DNA of 64,000 nucleotides from Novosphingobium guangzhouense (GTDB taxonomy: Bacteria > Pseudomonadota > Alphaproteobacteria > Sphingomonadales > Sphingomonadaceae), in contig NZ_LYMM01000003.1 of NCBI RefSeq assembly GCF_002896965.1, positions 86,971 through 150,970 of the forward strand, written 5' to 3'. The notes beneath the pieces are model-generated. The model had not been told where the DNA came from, did no database searches, and saw only the letters and a program-made list of their open reading frames with translations. Below are positions 47,258 through 55,357 of this stretch, in pieces. Each line of letters starts with the position of its first letter. Position 1 is the first letter of the stretch. The position numbers and the translations under genes were made by a program.

Positions 47258-48664
47258 TCAGTCGCCGGTCAGAATGCGATCGACCAGTTCCTTGACCGTC
47301 GGCGTGAAGCCGTTGGAATAGAACGGATCCTGCTTGAACTTGTAAGCCGCGTGACCCGCGAACATCAGGTTTTCGTCCACAGGACCGCCATGAGCGATGT
47401 CCTGCAGGGTCTTCTGGATGCAGAAGCTGCGCGGATCGGCCAGGCGACCCGTGGTGTAATCGTCATGGTCCTTCCACGACGAGAACCCGCAATGCGACAG
47501 GCAACCCATGCAGTCGGCCTGATCCTTGCGGATTTCATCACGCTCCTGCGGGTTCACGAAAATGATCGTGTCGTCCGGGGTGCGCAGGCCGTCAGTGAAG
47601 CCCTGTGCCGACCAGGTCCGCGCACGTTCGAGATCCTTCGGGGCGACCCAGAAGTTCTTGCCCTTCACGCCGACGTCAAGACGCACCGAATGCTCGCCTG
47701 CCTCAACCTTGGAATAAGGGATCTGACGCTCCGAGCGCGCTTCGAGATTGCGCAGGAACGGATTGCGCACGGCCGAGGAATAGAACCCCGTCGGCGAGAA
47801 ACGGTGGAGCAGAACGTCGCCCGGCTCCAGCGTGCGCAAGTGGTCCTTCCACTCCTGCGGGATCGGGCTTTCATGGGTCAGCAACGGGCGGGTGCCGTAC
47901 TGGAACGCGATCGAGCCGAGTTCGGGATTGTCGATCCAGTGGTTCCAGTCGCGCAGGAACCACACACCGCCCGCCATGACGATCGGCACGCTGTCCGGCA
48001 CGCCTTCGGCACGCATGGTATCGCGCAGCGCCTTTACGCGGGGATACGGATCTTCGGGCTTGAGCGGGTCTTCCGCGTTCGACAGGCCGTTATGGCCACC
48101 GGCAAGCCACGGATCTTCATAGACCACAGCCCCCATCAGGTCCGCGACCTTGTGATAGGCACGCTTCCACAGCGCACGGAAAGCGCGCGCGGAGCTGACG
48201 ATCGGCAGGTAGTTGACGTTGAAGCGCGCTGCGATTTCGGAAAGCTTGTAAGGCATGCCCGCGCCGCAGGTGACACCCGTCACCATGCCACGGGTCTTTT
48301 CCAGCACACCTTCGAGGATCTGCTGCGCGCCGCCCATTTCCCACAGCACGTTGATGTTGATCGCGCCCTTGCCATTCGCGATTTCATAAGCGCGGCGCAC
48401 CTGTTCGACAGCGCCGTCGATGGCGTAGTCGATCAGTTCCTGGTGCCGTTCCTTGCGGGTCAGCGCGTTGTAGACCTGCGGGATGATCTTGCCTTCGGCG
48501 TCGTAGCTGTCGGCATTCACCGCGCTGACCGTACCGATACCACCCGCAGCCGCCCACGCGCCCGAACTCATGTGGTTCGTCGCGGCAACACCCTTGCCAC
48601 CTTCGACCAGCGGCCACACTTCGCGGCCACCATACATGATCGGCTTGAGACCCTTGAAACTCAT
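47258..48664 (-). CDS. NAD(P)H-dependent flavin oxidoreductase (YrpB/nitronate monooxygenase type)
   Basis: The 468-residue protein has an FMN-binding TIM barrel of the 2-nitropropane dioxygenase/enoyl reductase family: the glycine-rich SGAWAAAGGIGTVS near residue 35, VTGVTCGAGMPYKLSEIA near 140, PIVMAGGVWFLRDW and GSIAFQYGTRPLLT. Unlike short nitronate monooxygenases it has a long C-terminal part with a Cys cluster, DCMGCLSHCGF, that could bind an iron-sulphur cluster or zinc. The ATG at 48664 starts MSFKGLKPIMYGG. It is convergent with the DUF805 gene and follows the methyltransferase gene on the same strand. Substrate unknown. Confidence 0.82.
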   Translation of the reverse strand: MSFKGLKPIMYGGREVWPLVEGGKGVAATNHMSSGAWAAAGGIGTVSAVNADSYDAEGKIIPQVYNALTRKERHQELIDYAIDGAVEQVRRAYEIANGKGAININVLWEMGGAQQILEGVLEKTRGMVTGVTCGAGMPYKLSEIAARFNVNYLPIVSSARAFRALWKRAYHKVADLMGAVVYEDPWLAGGHNGLSNAEDPLKPEDPYPRVKALRDTMRAEGVPDSVPIVMAGGVWFLRDWNHWIDNPELGSIAFQYGTRPLLTHESPIPQEWKDHLRTLEPGDVLLHRFSPTGFYSSAVRNPFLRNLEARSERQIPYSKVEAGEHSVRLDVGVKGKNFWVAPKDLERARTWSAQGFTDGLRTPDDTIIFVNPQERDEIRKDQADCMGCLSHCGFSSWKDHDDYTTGRLADPRSFCIQKTLQDIAHGGPVDENLMFAGHAAYKFKQDPFYSNGFTPTVKELVDRILTGD

Positions 48665-48693
48665 TTCTCTCGTCTTTCCCCAGGCTTTCGCGC

Positions 48694-49443
48694 TCAGCCT
48701 TGCTGTCCATTGATTTTCGGTGGCGCTACGCCCGAAATTCGGCACGGCTTTATCTGTGCCGGTGCCGGCCGCGCCCCTGCGGCTTCAAACTGCGCATAAT
48801 AGCCCTGTAATTCAGGCTTGCGAACAAATTCCGTCAACCGATAGCCCACCGACGCAAATTCGCAGAAAAGCAGCGACGGTGGCAGGCCGTGCCCCCCGGC
48901 CGGACGATCGACGTCGACAACGATGATCTTCCCCCCCGGACGCAGCGCAGGGCGCAGCCTCCAGAGAAAACCGTAAGGGTCGCCAACTTCGTGGTACATA
49001 TGGACCAGGAAGATGCGGTCGAAACTCTTCTGAGGCAGGCTGGGATCGCTCGGGCGGCCCAGCTTGATCGAGACGTTCTCAAGCTCCTCGCGCATGACGC
49101 GCGTGGCGAGACGTTCGTTGGCGCCGCGATCGATATCTTCGCCCAGCACGCGCCCCTTCCGGCCCACGCGATGCGAAAGGCGGACGGTGTAGTAGCCCTC
49201 GCCCGCGCCAAGATCGGCGACGCTCATACCCGGCGCGACGCCCGCCAGATCCATCACCAGGTTCGCTTCATTGGCGCGATCCCGCTGGGCTTCGGTCGAG
49301 AATGTGCTGGACGTGCTTTCGGCAACCGGCCGATCAGGCTTCGGAAACTGCGGCGCGTTCTTTTCGCGCGCGTCATCGACGGCAGGCTGCTGGCATGCAG
49401 CAAGTGCAAGCACGGCAGGAACAAGGCAAAACACGCGGAACAT
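48694..49443 (-). CDS. Predicted lipoprotein class I SAM-dependent methyltransferase
   Basis: The 249-residue protein begins with a lipoprotein signal (FRVFCLVPAVLALAAC, lipobox Cys17) and then has a class I methyltransferase fold: MSVADLGAGEGYYTVRLSHRVG (SAM motif I), KSFDRIFLVHMYHEVGDPYGFL, and LRPGGKIIVVDVDRP. Exported SAM-dependent methyltransferases of this kind are recurrent in proteobacteria, but SAM is cytoplasmic, so the substrate and cofactor supply are unclear. ATG at 49443 matches the signal peptide. It lies 29 bases upstream of the flavin oxidoreductase gene and may share its transcript. Confidence 0.82.
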   Translation of the reverse strand: MFRVFCLVPAVLALAACQQPAVDDAREKNAPQFPKPDRPVAESTSSTFSTEAQRDRANEANLVMDLAGVAPGMSVADLGAGEGYYTVRLSHRVGRKGRVLGEDIDRGANERLATRVMREELENVSIKLGRPSDPSLPQKSFDRIFLVHMYHEVGDPYGFLWRLRPALRPGGKIIVVDVDRPAGGHGLPPSLLFCEFASVGYRLTEFVRKPELQGYYAQFEAAGARPAPAQIKPCRISGVAPPKINGQQG

Positions 49444-49514
49444 GCGGCCCCTTAGCGCCTGTGTGCCCGATTGGCAAAACGGTTGGAAGGCATCCGTCGC
49501 ATTCACGCCCCGGT

Positions 49515-49536
49515 GTCCCGGCCCTTGTGCCGGGAC
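49515..49536. repeat. Perfect hairpin of REP type between prfB and methyltransferase gene
   Basis: GTCCCGGC and GCCGGGAC form an eight-base perfect stem with a six-base loop (CCTTGT). It follows the prfB stop on the minus strand. The CCCGGC-loop-GCCGGG form is a dispersed intergenic palindrome I recall from alphaproteobacterial genomes; it may be a REP element or a rho-independent terminator without a T-run. Confidence 0.5.
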
Positions 49537-49552
49537 GGGACGGGTTTCAGGC

Positions 49553-50680
49553 TCAATCGGCGTCTTCGACTTCGACTTTCTCGCCGGTCACGCGCTGCGA
49601 CAGGGCAGCGGCCATGAACGGATCGAGGGCGCCGTCGAGCACGTCACCGGGCGCGGTCGACACCACGCCGGTGCGCAGATCCTTGACCTGCTGGTAGGGC
49701 TGCAGGACGTAGGAACGGATCTGGTGCCCCCAGCCGATGTCGCTCTTGCTGGCGTGTTCGGCACTGGCGGCCTCTTCACGCTTGCGCATCTCTTCCTCGA
49801 ACAGGCGCGCCTTCAGCATGCCCATCGCGATTTCGCGGTTCTTGTGCTGCGAACGGTCGATCTGGCTGGCAACGACGATGCCGGACGGCCCGTGCGTGAT
49901 GCGAACGGCCGAATCGGTGGTGTTGACGTGCTGGCCGCCCGCACCCGAAGCGCGATAGGTATCGATCTTCAGGTCGGCCGGGTTGATATCGATTTCGAAG
50001 CTGTCGTCGATCACCGGATAGACCCAAACCGACGAGAAGCTGGTGTGGCGGCGCGCGGAACTGTCATAAGGGCTGATGCGGACCAGGCGGTGGACGCCGC
50101 TTTCGGTCTTGGCATAGCCATAGGCGTTTTCGCCCTTGATCAACAGGGTGCAGCTTTTGATCCCGGCCGCTTCGCCCGCGTGGTAATCGACCAGTTCGAC
50201 CTTGTAGCCGTGACGTTCGGCCCAACGCGTGTACATGCGCTGGAGCATTTCGGCCCAGTCCTGGCTTTCGGTGCCGCCTGCGCCCGCGTGGACTTCAAGG
50301 TAGGTGTCATTGGCGTCCGCCTCGCCCGAAAGCAGCGCGGTTACCTTGTCCTGATCGGCGCGTTCCGCCAGCGCAGCCAGCGCGGCGAGGCCCTCGGCGA
50401 TCGTGTCCTCGTCATCTTCCATCTCGCCCAGTTCGACGAACTCGACGGCGTCGGCCATTTCGGCGCTGATGGTGTTGACCGCGCCGATCGCGGCTTCAAG
50501 GCGGCGGCGTTCCTTCATGACCGCCTCGGCCTCCTTGGGCTTGTCCCACAAGGTCGGATCCTCGACGCGCGCGTTCAGCTCGTCGAACCGGCGCAGGGCG
50601 CGGTCCCAGTCGAGGAACTTGCGGACCAGCGCGAGGGCCTTCTCGATGCGGACAATATGGGCCTGCCCCTCGGCACGCAT
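49553..50680 (-). CDS. prfB: Peptide chain release factor 2
   Basis: RF2 ends translation at UGA and UAA. The 375-residue protein has the codon-recognition region LVRISPYDSSARRHTSF near residue 200 (SPY where E. coli has SPF), and the universal GGQ loop SGAGGQHVNTTDSAVR near 248. The N-terminal coiled coil is present. The frame is continuous from ATG 50680, so the +1 programmed frameshift that autoregulates E. coli prfB is not needed here. The next gene on the minus strand is a secreted peroxiredoxin 135 bases upstream, with a hairpin between them. Confidence 0.93.
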   Translation of the reverse strand: MRAEGQAHIVRIEKALALVRKFLDWDRALRRFDELNARVEDPTLWDKPKEAEAVMKERRRLEAAIGAVNTISAEMADAVEFVELGEMEDDEDTIAEGLAALAALAERADQDKVTALLSGEADANDTYLEVHAGAGGTESQDWAEMLQRMYTRWAERHGYKVELVDYHAGEAAGIKSCTLLIKGENAYGYAKTESGVHRLVRISPYDSSARRHTSFSSVWVYPVIDDSFEIDINPADLKIDTYRASGAGGQHVNTTDSAVRITHGPSGIVVASQIDRSQHKNREIAMGMLKARLFEEEMRKREEAASAEHASKSDIGWGHQIRSYVLQPYQQVKDLRTGVVSTAPGDVLDGALDPFMAAALSQRVTGEKVEVEDAD

Positions 50681-50721
50681 GACGAAAAACTCCGATGTGC
50701 CGGGACAGCGACCGGCCGTAA

Positions 50722-50761
50722 ACAAACAAGCCGCACCGCTTAGCGCAGTACGGCTGTTTGT
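50722..50761 (-). terminator. Hairpin terminator after the peroxiredoxin gene
   Basis: On the minus strand ACAAACAGCCG pairs with CGGCTTGTTTGT (one bulged base) around a 17-base loop, followed by a T-rich stretch. It lies 55 bases after the peroxiredoxin stop, before prfB, so it probably separates their transcripts. Confidence 0.6.
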
Positions 50762-50815
50762 AAAGTGGCGCTCAGGACGTTCGACGCAAGAGGGCCCGCC
50801 GCAAAGAGTTTATCG

Positions 50816-51367
50816 TCAACCCGGCCGCTTTGTCTTCATCGCCTTCACCGCAGCAAGCGTCATCGTAACGTGTTCGCGGTAGTCCATATCGGAATGGACG
50901 AAAGCGACATGGCCGCTCTGGTCAATGACGTAGCTGACGCGCTGGGTCATGCCCGCCGGCACGCCCGGCCGGGTGAGCGCCACGTCATAGCCCTTGGTCA
51001 CCGCCGGACTGGCGGTGGCAACGGCAAACTTGTCGCGGCATTCCTCGGTGGAGAACTTCTTGAGCGTGGGCAGATCATCGGCCGACATGCCGACCACGGT
51101 TGCGCCAAGCGCGGCAAAATCCGGCGTGGCTTCGGCAAAGGCGTGCGCTTCCAGCGTGCAGCCCTGCGTGAACGCCTTGGGGTAGAAGTAGAGCACGACC
51201 GGCCCCTTCTTCAGCGCCTTTGCCAGATCGAAATCGACTTCCTTGCCGCCCTTCGCGCCCTTGGCGGCGAACTGCGGCGCCTTGGCGCCAACCGCAAGGC
51301 TGGCATGCGCGGTACCCGAAACGGCAAGGAACCCGAAGGCGGCGACAGCGGTGAGAAGACGGTTCAT
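50816..51367 (-). CDS. Secreted peroxiredoxin (BCP/AhpC-TSA type)
   Basis: The 183-residue protein has a signal peptide (LLTAVAAFGFLAVSGTAHA) and a thioredoxin-fold peroxidase domain. The peroxidatic cysteine is Cys70 in YPKAFTQGCTLEAHAF. In many BCP proteins a resolving Cys follows five residues later; here that position is His, and Cys110 in STEECRDKF may resolve instead. It likely reduces peroxides in the periplasm. ATG at 51367 fits the signal peptide. It is downstream of the lipoyl-domain gene on the same strand, with only 41 bases between them. Confidence 0.85.
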   Translation of the reverse strand: MNRLLTAVAAFGFLAVSGTAHASLAVGAKAPQFAAKGAKGGKEVDFDLAKALKKGPVVLYFYPKAFTQGCTLEAHAFAEATPDFAALGATVVGMSADDLPTLKKFSTEECRDKFAVATASPAVTKGYDVALTRPGVPAGMTQRVSYVIDQSGHVAFVHSDMDYREHVTMTLAAVKAMKTKRPG

Positions 51368-51408
51368 GGCGCGGATACTGAGCCTACTATCCGCGGCTGT
51401 CCAGCGTG

Positions 51409-51639
51409 TTACTCGATCCAGCCGAGAACGGTGCCGACTTCATATGTCTCACCCGTTTTGGTGATGATCTTCAGTGTGCCGGTTGCGGGAGATTCGACTT
51501 CGTTGGTGGACTTGTCCGCTTCCAGCGAGAACAGCGGCTGACCCTCGGTAACTTGCGCGCCATCGGCGGCAAGCCATTCGGCAACCTGCCCCTCCTGCAT
51601 GGAGAAACCGATCTTCGGGAGCAGGATTTCGACGGCCAT
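51409..51639 (-). CDS. Stand-alone lipoyl-domain protein
   Basis: The 76-residue protein is one complete lipoyl/biotinyl domain: ILLPKIGFSMQEGQVAEWL, then the attachment lysine Lys43 in LEADKSTNEVESP, and TGTLKIITKTG. The EADKS context is typical of lipoylation rather than biotinylation (MKM). It lacks any E2 catalytic or subunit-binding domain and is not GcvH. It lies 139 bases after the LuxC-like gene and 41 before the peroxiredoxin gene. The swinging arm could serve an acyl-transfer or redox step, but its partner enzyme is not obvious in the window. Confidence 0.8.
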   Translation of the reverse strand: MAVEILLPKIGFSMQEGQVAEWLAADGAQVTEGQPLFSLEADKSTNEVESPATGTLKIITKTGETYEVGTVLGWIE

Positions 51640-51778
51640 GGTGCTTATGATCCCCTTCACGCGCCCGGCATCGCGGGCTGTTTGATCGATGGGTAGCGCA
51701 CTCCCGCAGGCAGGCAAGCGAAGGGCGGACATATCCGTCTCGGCGATGTTGCGGGTGGGTTTTGGGGTTTCACCCGCG

Positions 51779-53194
51779 TCACCCCCGCCCATCCTCATGC
51801 GCCATCCAGTGAACGAAGCGGTGAAGCGGATACATCGCATCATGCGGATTGCCGATAGTGGCAGGGCCCGCTTCTCCAAGGTGCACGATTCGCTGCGCAC
51901 CTGCGGCGGCAAGGCGATCGCGGTAGGCCGACATCCGGTTGAACGGGAAGAAACCCACCGTCTGCGTCGCCACGTTGATCCACCTGGCTGCATCGTCGAG
52001 GCTATCCACCCGCACGACATTGGCGGTCTTGTTGATCGGATGGAAATCCACCGGCTCCTCCGACCGGATCACAAGGCCGCGCCCATCGGTACGCCCCCAT
52101 ACCCCATATTCGTCATCCATGAGCGTCATCGCCTCCACCGCTTCGCGCATGTCCATGGCGAGCGGGCGGACGTCTCCGCTTTCGGCAGCGCGGCGTGCGA
52201 TGTGGTGATGCAGCCGCGCGCAGAAGCGATCCACCTGCCGCTCGTCGCCCTCGACGAACTGGAAGCGGCTGGCGACGCAGGCCTCCTGATTGAGCGTCAT
52301 CACGTCGGCCGAACACAAGTCCGCCACGCGATCGATGGTTTCATCGTCCGCCAGCGCCTCTCGCCCGACCATCGATATCGACGTCTTGGGGTCGAACGAC
52401 ACCAGCTGGAAGCCCGGACCAAGGTACTTGATGACGTTGTTGATGGCATCGCCGCCGCCCCAGGCGACGATCTTGTCGAAATACTGGGGACGATAGAGCA
52501 CCCGCTCCGTCGCATCGTCACCGCCGCGCCAGTAGACCGCAGACATCGAACGCACGATCGGATGCGCCGGATCAAGATCCGTCATCGTGCGCAGGATGGC
52601 GACCATGGTGAACGGGTCTGCGCTGCTCATCTTGAACAGGTTGATGCCCTTGACCATTGCGCCCTGCGCCACCGACTTCACTGCGACGCCGGGGGAATTA
52701 CCCGGCAACACGTGGATCAGCCGAGGCGCGAACGCGCGCACGAAGCTGCGGCGCCCGGTGAAGTCCTCCTTGGGCACCCATTCATCGAGCGCGCGCGGAT
52801 CAGGGAAGTTCTGCTCTACCTCCGCCATCAGCACCCGCCTGTCGAGATAGGCGGCGGCATGGCGCGCGGTATTCTCGACAACGGCGCGCGGCAGGATGTG
52901 TGTGCGGCACATGCGCTCGATGCATTCCTGCATGTGGTCATTGTCACGGGCGAGCAGGCGCTGGCCGGTTTCCACAAGAAAGTCGACGATCTCGGCCAGC
53001 GGCACATTCAGCAGGGGCGGCACTTCGGTGCGCGGTGGCACCGCGCGATTGAAGGGAATGCGCGGCGTCGCAAAAGTGACGCCAAGATCGCGGGACTTCT
53101 GGATCACGTCCGCCCCGTGCACCACTTCGCCGCGCAGGAAGAACGGAGCCGAGACGATATCCTCGGCCGCCTTGGGCTGCGAAATCTCGTTCAT
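51779..53194 (-). CDS. Acyl-CoA reductase, LuxC-like
   Basis: The 471-residue protein belongs to the LuxC-type acyl-CoA reductase family, related to aldehyde dehydrogenases. The catalytic cysteine is Cys306 in LNQEACVASR, and nucleotide-binding elements appear at HVLPGNSPGVA (161–171) and VAWGGGDAINNVIKYLG (243–259). In luminous bacteria LuxC reduces acyl groups, passed by LuxE, to aldehyde with NADPH. Here luxA/B are absent, so the aldehyde serves another pathway. The start overlaps the LuxE-like stop by four bases. Confidence 0.85.
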   Translation of the reverse strand: MNEISQPKAAEDIVSAPFFLRGEVVHGADVIQKSRDLGVTFATPRIPFNRAVPPRTEVPPLLNVPLAEIVDFLVETGQRLLARDNDHMQECIERMCRTHILPRAVVENTARHAAAYLDRRVLMAEVEQNFPDPRALDEWVPKEDFTGRRSFVRAFAPRLIHVLPGNSPGVAVKSVAQGAMVKGINLFKMSSADPFTMVAILRTMTDLDPAHPIVRSMSAVYWRGGDDATERVLYRPQYFDKIVAWGGGDAINNVIKYLGPGFQLVSFDPKTSISMVGREALADDETIDRVADLCSADVMTLNQEACVASRFQFVEGDERQVDRFCARLHHHIARRAAESGDVRPLAMDMREAVEAMTLMDDEYGVWGRTDGRGLVIRSEEPVDFHPINKTANVVRVDSLDDAARWINVATQTVGFFPFNRMSAYRDRLAAAGAQRIVHLGEAGPATIGNPHDAMYPLHRFVHWMAHEDGRG

Positions 53195-54540
53195 GCCACA
53201 CCTCTGACATAGGCATCGACGGTGCCCGCGCAGCCGATCTTGTCGTCGCCTTCAAGGTCTGCATAACGGACGATATCGTCACGGATCGAAGGGCCATGGT
53301 TGCCGCAGGCGCAGGGTGAACAGTCCAGCGATATCCTGTCGCCGGTGATGACGCCGCCCCAGCGCCCATCAAGCGACAGGTCGAAGAACGCCGCGCGCCC
53401 TTCGCGTTCGCCGCTCGCAGACCCCAGCGCTTCGTCTCCCGACTTGTCGAGCAGCACCGGTACGATCCACGGCGGGACGTGATAGCGTCCGCCCTCGCGG
53501 CATTTGGGCATGCCGGAATTCAGTTCCTGCATCGAATAGTTCTGGAAATGCCGGTCGGCCGGGATGTTGAATGTCTCGAACACATAGTCCTGATAGTCAG
53601 CCGGAAGCTGCGCCCGCTTGAGCCCGCCGCCAACGTAGATCGAGTTGTCCGCGTTGAAGTCCTCACGCCCGTATCCCGCGTCCCGCACCGCCCTGGCAAC
53701 CTGCCACAGCCCGCTCCAGAGGCCGGAGAGTTGCAACTTGCGGTGCCGGTTTTCGATGATGAACTGCGCCGTTGCCGGAACGGCATCAGCAACCAGCGTT
53801 GCGCGCCGGGCGGACGTTTCCTCGAAGGCGGCGATCTCGTCGGGGCGCGCGGTGCCCTCGGCGATCTTCTTGCGCATGACCACCATTGCAGTCAGCGAAC
53901 CCACGGTAATCGGGGGCACCGGATAGTTCCAGCGCGGCCATTCGGGATTGGCGAAGGCATCGTACTGCGCCCTCGCGATCGTGGTGTTCTTGGGAACCGT
54001 CGCCACGGGAGCACAGCCGATGATCAGGCGATCCTGTGCCGGCACCACGCCCGAACCCCATGAAAAGACATTGACCGTGTCGATCTTCGACCACTCCATA
54101 TCCTTGTGCGAGGCAATAAGCATGGCCGACTTCCCGGTGGTGCCGCTGGAGCAGGAAATGAAGTGCCCCTGCTGCGCGAGCCGCGCGATCCAGTCATCGA
54201 TGCCTTCGATACCATCCAGATCGACGCCTTCGATCGGATGGGTGGAAACGGTGCCGAGCCACTTGGTCAGCCGGTCCCAGCGCTCATCCATAAGGTAGCT
54301 TTCGGGGTAGGACTTGTAAGCGGTGTGCGGGAACAGCACCGGCACCACATCCTCGATCCGCGCGATGCCCTCGATCGCGGCATCGCGCGCGCGAAGGCCC
54401 AGCAGCCTGATCCGATCCCGGCGCTCGCGAAACCGCTCATCAAGCGCGGCGATCTGTGTTTCGCGCAGGTCGTCGGCGGAAAACGCAAAACGCTCCGGGT
54501 CGGCGACAAGGGCGGTCAGTTTATCGGCGGCGGTTCCCAT
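53191..54540 (-). CDS. Acyl-activating (LuxE-type acyl-protein synthetase) enzyme
   Basis: The 449-residue protein has the adenylate-forming signature ISCSSGTTGKSAM (128–140), matching LuxE-type acyl-protein synthetases that activate a carboxylic acid with ATP and hand it to LuxC. Supporting sequences include FNIPADRHFQNYSMQELNSGMP and the C-terminal GDRISLDCSPCACGNHGPS (about 403–421), whose Cys cluster is suited to metal binding or acyl transfer. It is the first gene of the minus-strand operon, divergent from TetR with 130–145 bases between starts. Substrate unknown. Confidence 0.82.
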   Translation of the reverse strand: MGTAADKLTALVADPERFAFSADDLRETQIAALDERFRERRDRIRLLGLRARDAAIEGIARIEDVVPVLFPHTAYKSYPESYLMDERWDRLTKWLGTVSTHPIEGVDLDGIEGIDDWIARLAQQGHFISCSSGTTGKSAMLIASHKDMEWSKIDTVNVFSWGSGVVPAQDRLIIGCAPVATVPKNTTIARAQYDAFANPEWPRWNYPVPPITVGSLTAMVVMRKKIAEGTARPDEIAAFEETSARRATLVADAVPATAQFIIENRHRKLQLSGLWSGLWQVARAVRDAGYGREDFNADNSIYVGGGLKRAQLPADYQDYVFETFNIPADRHFQNYSMQELNSGMPKCREGGRYHVPPWIVPVLLDKSGDEALGSASGEREGRAAFFDLSLDGRWGGVITGDRISLDCSPCACGNHGPSIRDDIVRYADLEGDDKIGCAGTVDAYVRGVA

Positions 54541-54656
54541 GGGGTGGCTCTCCTCTCCATTGTCATCGCTTCCGGCTGGACGGCGGAGCGCGACTCGATT
54601 AATAGCACCTTATGCGTTTCATTATTCACGAGACTCTTGGCGACGCAAGACAAATC

Positions 54657-54674
54657 GGGTCCATGGGGTCCATG
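54657..54674 (+). repeat. Tandem 9-bp duplication at the TetR gene start
   Basis: GGGTCCATG occurs twice head to tail immediately upstream of the likely start codon, each copy ending in an in-frame ATG (54663 and 54672). It leaves three or four possible start codons for the regulator. It may be a recent duplication or, being near the divergent promoter, part of an operator. Confidence 0.45.
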
Positions 54675-54683
54675 CCTCAGGAT

Positions 54684-55319
54684 ATGTCCGATTCAGCCAG
54701 CAGGGCCGGCCGGCCCACCCGCGAACAGGCGCAGGCCCGCCAGACCGCCCTGCTCGATGCAGCGCTGCGGCATTTTCTCGACAAGGGTTACGAAAGCGCC
54801 ACGATCGAGGGCATCGCCGCCGACGTGAACATGACCAAGCGCACCGTCTATGCGAAGTATCCGGACAAGGCGGCGCTGCTGCGCGCCGCCGTCCGCCATG
54901 GCACTGAAGCCCGCGCAGTCAGCGCAGAAGTCATCGCCGCAACCCGCAAGGAAACGCTGGAGGACACGCTGGTTGCGATCGCGATGTTGCGGATCGGGCT
55001 GGTCGGAGAGCCCGTCGGCGCCAAGCTACAACGGCTGATCAATACCGAAAGCTATCGGTTTCCCGACATCTTCCAGACCTATTACGATATCGCCGCGCTG
55101 CCGACGGTCCGCTTCCTCGCACAGATACTGGAAGCACAGACCGCTGCCGGGCGCCTTGCCATCGGCGACGCGATGCTTGCCGCCAACGTATTCATGAGCA
55201 TGGTCGTCAGCGGTCCGGTGCGCTTCATTCTATCGGGCAATGTGCTGACGGCGCACGATATCGACAGGCGGGTCCGCTTCGCGGTCGATCTGTTCCTCAA
55301 GGGCGCCTTGCCTCGATAG
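54684..55319 (+). CDS. TetR family transcriptional regulator
   Basis: The 211-residue regulator has the TetR helix-turn-helix: TALLDAALRHFLDKGYESATIEGIAADVNMTKRTVYAKYPDKAALLRA (given here by positions 20–68), followed by a helical ligand domain with a TetR_C-like PDIFQTYYD pattern. It is divergent from the LuxE-like gene and 38 bases upstream of the dehydrogenase, so it probably controls both sides in response to an acyl or aromatic ligand. Several starts are possible (54612, 54663, 54672, 54684); the last puts the usual short tail before the HTH. Confidence 0.88.
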   Translation: MSDSASRAGRPTREQAQARQTALLDAALRHFLDKGYESATIEGIAADVNMTKRTVYAKYPDKAALLRAAVRHGTEARAVSAEVIAATRKETLEDTLVAIAMLRIGLVGEPVGAKLQRLINTESYRFPDIFQTYYDIAALPTVRFLAQILEAQTAAGRLAIGDAMLAANVFMSMVVSGPVRFILSGNVLTAHDIDRRVRFAVDLFLKGALPR

Positions 55320-55357
55320 ACCGGCCGACAACGGGCGCAAGATGGGAGAGAGCCGCA

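Noticed and set aside
49553..50680. Programmed +1 frameshift in prfB
   Set aside because: The frame is continuous from the ATG through the GGQ motif, and no early in-frame TGA or slippery site is needed.
51779..54540. A bioluminescence operon
   Set aside because: LuxC- and LuxE-like genes are present, but luxA, luxB and luxD are not in the window; related families occur in non-luminous bacteria.
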